Source: Lactococcus sp. dk101
GTDB lineage: Bacteria > Bacillota > Bacilli > Lactobacillales > Streptococcaceae
Assembly (NCBI RefSeq): GCF_009601055.1
Contig: NZ_WITI01000003.1
Coordinates: forward strand, 1-64,000
DNA length: 64,000 nt
Direction of reading: 5' to 3'
Translations under genes and position numbers: made by a program
Notes under the pieces: generated by a model
The model's database searches: none
What the model was told of the DNA's origin: nothing
The model's input: only the letters and a program-made list of their open reading frames with translations
In this document: piece after piece, positions 62,380-64,000 of the stretch
Position numbering within the stretch: position 1 is the first letter of the stretch
How the letters are laid out: each line of letters begins with the position of its first letter

Positions 62380-62410
62380 ATTATATACCTTTACCTAAGG
62401 TAAAGGTCAA
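62380..62410 (-). promoter_or_regulatory. MerR-type promoter with operator
   Basis: Minus strand TTGACC (62405-62410), 19-base spacer, TATAAT (62380-62385). The spacer is filled by the palindrome ACCTTTACC-T-GGTAAAGGT (62387-62407). A 19-bp spacer is the hallmark of MerR-activated promoters. Confidence 0.85.
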
Positions 62411-62541
62411 GTGAAATATAGTTTTCTTTTATTTTATTTTCTAAAGCATAAATAAAACTAAATTTAAGATTTATAAACCTAAGATTTTCTTGTAAAATAG
62501 AAGTGTGCTAAAATGTGAACATAAGTTATTAAAGGAAAGAT

Positions 62542-63132
62542 ATGATGAAAGAAGAAAAATTTAATCACCTTAAAACGCTATTTGAAGATGAAGATGAAGA
62601 TGAAGAAAAAATCATAAAAGCAACAGAGGGAATTGAAGCATTGCTTGACCTTATTGGCGAGGACAAGGATCGTGAAGGCCTTCAAGATACACCCTATCGC
62701 TTTTTGAAAGCTTTTGCTGAGTACACACAAGGATACAAAATTGATCCAAAAACTTACCTTGAGACTCAATTTGAAGCTGAATCACACGATGTTGTTGTTG
62801 TTCGTGATATTCCGTTTGAATCAGCCTGCGAACATCATTTGGCACGTTTTCATGGTGTGGCACACGTGGCTTACATTCCGAGCGAAAAAATCACAGGACT
62901 TTCTAAATTTCCACGCATGATTAACGGATATGCTCGCCGTTTGCAAGTTCAAGAACGCCTGACAGCGCAAGTTGCGGATGCCATTTATGACGTGCTTAAT
63001 CCTGAGGCCTGTGCGGTCGTTATTGAAGCAAGTCACAGTTGCATGACTGCCAGAGGGGCGATGGCACATGGTTCGTCAACAAAGACCTTTGCTGTCCGCG
63101 GTGACAAGAATTTGCTTGATTATCTAAAATAA
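62542..63132 (+). CDS. folE: GTP cyclohydrolase I
   Basis: First step of folate synthesis from GTP. 196 aa. Zinc cysteine and histidine in SACEHHLARFHG, then KFPRMINGYARRLQVQERLT and CMTARGA. N-terminal acidic stretch (EDEDEDEE). The start could be ATG 62542 or 62545. The next gene follows 10 bases later. Confidence 0.96.
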   Translation: MMKEEKFNHLKTLFEDEDEDEEKIIKATEGIEALLDLIGEDKDREGLQDTPYRFLKAFAEYTQGYKIDPKTYLETQFEAESHDVVVVRDIPFESACEHHLARFHGVAHVAYIPSEKITGLSKFPRMINGYARRLQVQERLTAQVADAIYDVLNPEACAVVIEASHSCMTARGAMAHGSSTKTFAVRGDKNLLDYLK

Positions 63133-63142
63133 GGAGAATGGT

Positions 63143-63655
63143 TTGAAAGTAACGATGGTTATGGTTTCCAGTATTGATGGCGTTGTTTCTCGCCATTCAG
63201 AAGAAAGCGTCAAAGCTTGGACTTCAGAGGAAGACCAGCGCCATCTTGCGGTGCTTGTCAATCATTGCGATGCAGTGATTACGGGGAGAAAATCGTTTAC
63301 CAAAAAGATTGCACCTGTGCCATATTATGTGTTTTCAAGGCAACAAAAATCAAGTCCGAAAGACAACCAAAATCAAGTCTTTTATACACAAGAGAAACCA
63401 AGTCAGCTCCTAGTTCGGTTAGAAAAAGCCATTGACAATGTTCTTTTACTGGGAGGTCCTGAAATAAACAGCTTGTTCTTGAAAGAAAATTTAGTTGATG
63501 AGTTGATTTTAACGCTTGAACCAAAATTATTTGGAGCGGGAAAACACCTTGTTCAAGAAGAAATCGAGCAAGATTTGGAACTTGTAGAAGTGCAGCAGTT
63601 AAATAGCCAAGGCACACTTCTCGTAAAATATAAAATTAAAAAAACTGTTGAGTAA
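63143..63655 (+). CDS. RibD C-terminal domain (DHFR-like) protein
   Basis: 170 aa with the RibD_C/dihydrofolate-reductase-like fold: MVMVSSIDGVVSR at the start, DAVITGRKSF, and LLLGGPEINSLFL. The start is TTG 63143 because GGAG precedes it; ATG codons nearby either run into TGA or lie inside the conserved start. Its pairing with folE suggests a reductase in pterin metabolism, an inference. Confidence 0.82.
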   Translation: MKVTMVMVSSIDGVVSRHSEESVKAWTSEEDQRHLAVLVNHCDAVITGRKSFTKKIAPVPYYVFSRQQKSSPKDNQNQVFYTQEKPSQLLVRLEKAIDNVLLLGGPEINSLFLKENLVDELILTLEPKLFGAGKHLVQEEIEQDLELVEVQQLNSQGTLLVKYKIKKTVE

Positions 63656-63668
63656 CAGTTTTTTTTAT
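63643..63668 (+). terminator. Terminator after the RibD_C gene
   Basis: AACTGTT, GAGT loop, AACAGTT, then T-run; it includes the stop region. Confidence 0.85.
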
Positions 63669-63670
63669 TA

Positions 63671-64000
63671 TTAAATGGCTCCAGCTTTTTCAAAACCGAC
63701 CAACAAGCCACCTTTTTCAGCATAATAGCTACAAAGTCCACGTGTTGGATAAATTTCAATATCAATATTCTCAAATTTTGAAAGCAACAAATCTTTCAAA
63801 GTGCGTGCTGCATTTTCATTGCAGACATGTCCGATTTTGACTTTTCCGCCCACAAAACCAAGTTTTCTCATATTTTCAGTGATACTAGCCAGTGCTTTTT
63901 TCTCGCCACGGCATTTATCTAATGGTTCAAGGTCGCCTTTGTCGCTCGCTTTTCCAACGACACGAATACCGAGCAAACCAGCTGCTTTAGCTGAGAAAGG
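63671..64000 (-). CDS. DegV-family fatty-acid-binding protein, C-terminal part
   Basis: The frame is open from the right edge to TAA 63671-63673, with no internal start needed. The visible part includes GLLGIRVVGKASDKGDLEP, then GHVCNENAARTL and the closing TRGLCSYYAEKGGLLVGFE, the typical DegV tail that takes part in fatty-acid binding for phospholipid synthesis. The N-terminal part lies beyond base 64000. Its neighbour folE-ribD_C is convergent. Confidence 0.9.
   Translation of the reverse strand, partial: PFSAKAAGLLGIRVVGKASDKGDLEPLDKCRGEKKALASITENMRKLGFVGGKVKIGHVCNENAARTLKDLLLSKFENIDIEIYPTRGLCSYYAEKGGLLVGFEKAGAI

Overview
The window is the replication-origin region of a Lactococcus chromosome. 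This rests on gene order (dnaA-dnaN-rexB-rexA, then pth-mfd, then the division/tilS-hpt-ftsH run), on AraT, RexAB and pyruvate-dehydrogenase proteins that read as lactococcal, and on the low GC content. I cannot name the species. No prophage, insertion sequence or CRISPR array was seen.

Layout. Bases 1-203 hold the promoter and leader of an rRNA operon that leaves the window to the left. Next comes the competence sigma factor gene comX on the minus strand. The bipartite origin follows: DnaA boxes upstream of dnaA, and a second cluster with a DnaA-trio-like unwinding element between dnaA and dnaN. From 4 to 34 kb almost everything is on the plus (leading) strand: the RexAB recombination nuclease, ychF (followed by a good parS match), pth-mfd, a run of overlapping genes (rqcP, divIC, S1 protein, an HpaB-like flavoprotein, a beta-lactamase-fold protein, tilS, hpt), ftsH, a tRNA cluster with a solitary 5S rRNA gene, a probable 6S RNA, queH, speG, araT and recO. 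From 34.8 to 43 kb the minus strand carries lplL-pdhABCD (lipoate ligase plus the whole pyruvate dehydrogenase complex) behind two tandem near-identical promoters, then glpQ and an HD hydrolase. The interval 43-49.8 kb looks accessory: a frameshifted gene, small unknown membrane proteins, pyruvate oxidase with a TetR regulator, and a secreted protein of unknown function. Two cassettes here share a paralogous small membrane protein and resemble secreted-toxin/immunity loci. From 50 to 64 kb: trpS under a T-box, osmC, a VOC protein, an Mg2+ P-type ATPase, a small bacteriocin-immunity-like cassette, plsX, two HAD phosphatases, an ABC-F ATPase, a MerR regulator with a 19-bp promoter spacer, folE with a RibD_C reductase, and the end of a degV gene.

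The most striking unexplained signal is a dispersed palindrome, TGTCAGNNCTGACA. I count 15 exact copies and about a dozen one-mismatch copies in 64 kb, both between and inside genes. A second, weaker family, GTTTACA/TGTAAAC, includes a perfect 26-bp palindrome in front of recO. Other points of note are two disrupted genes (13376 and 43212), the solitary 5S gene, and tRNA-Phe and tRNA-Lys genes both mispaired at acceptor position 4:69.
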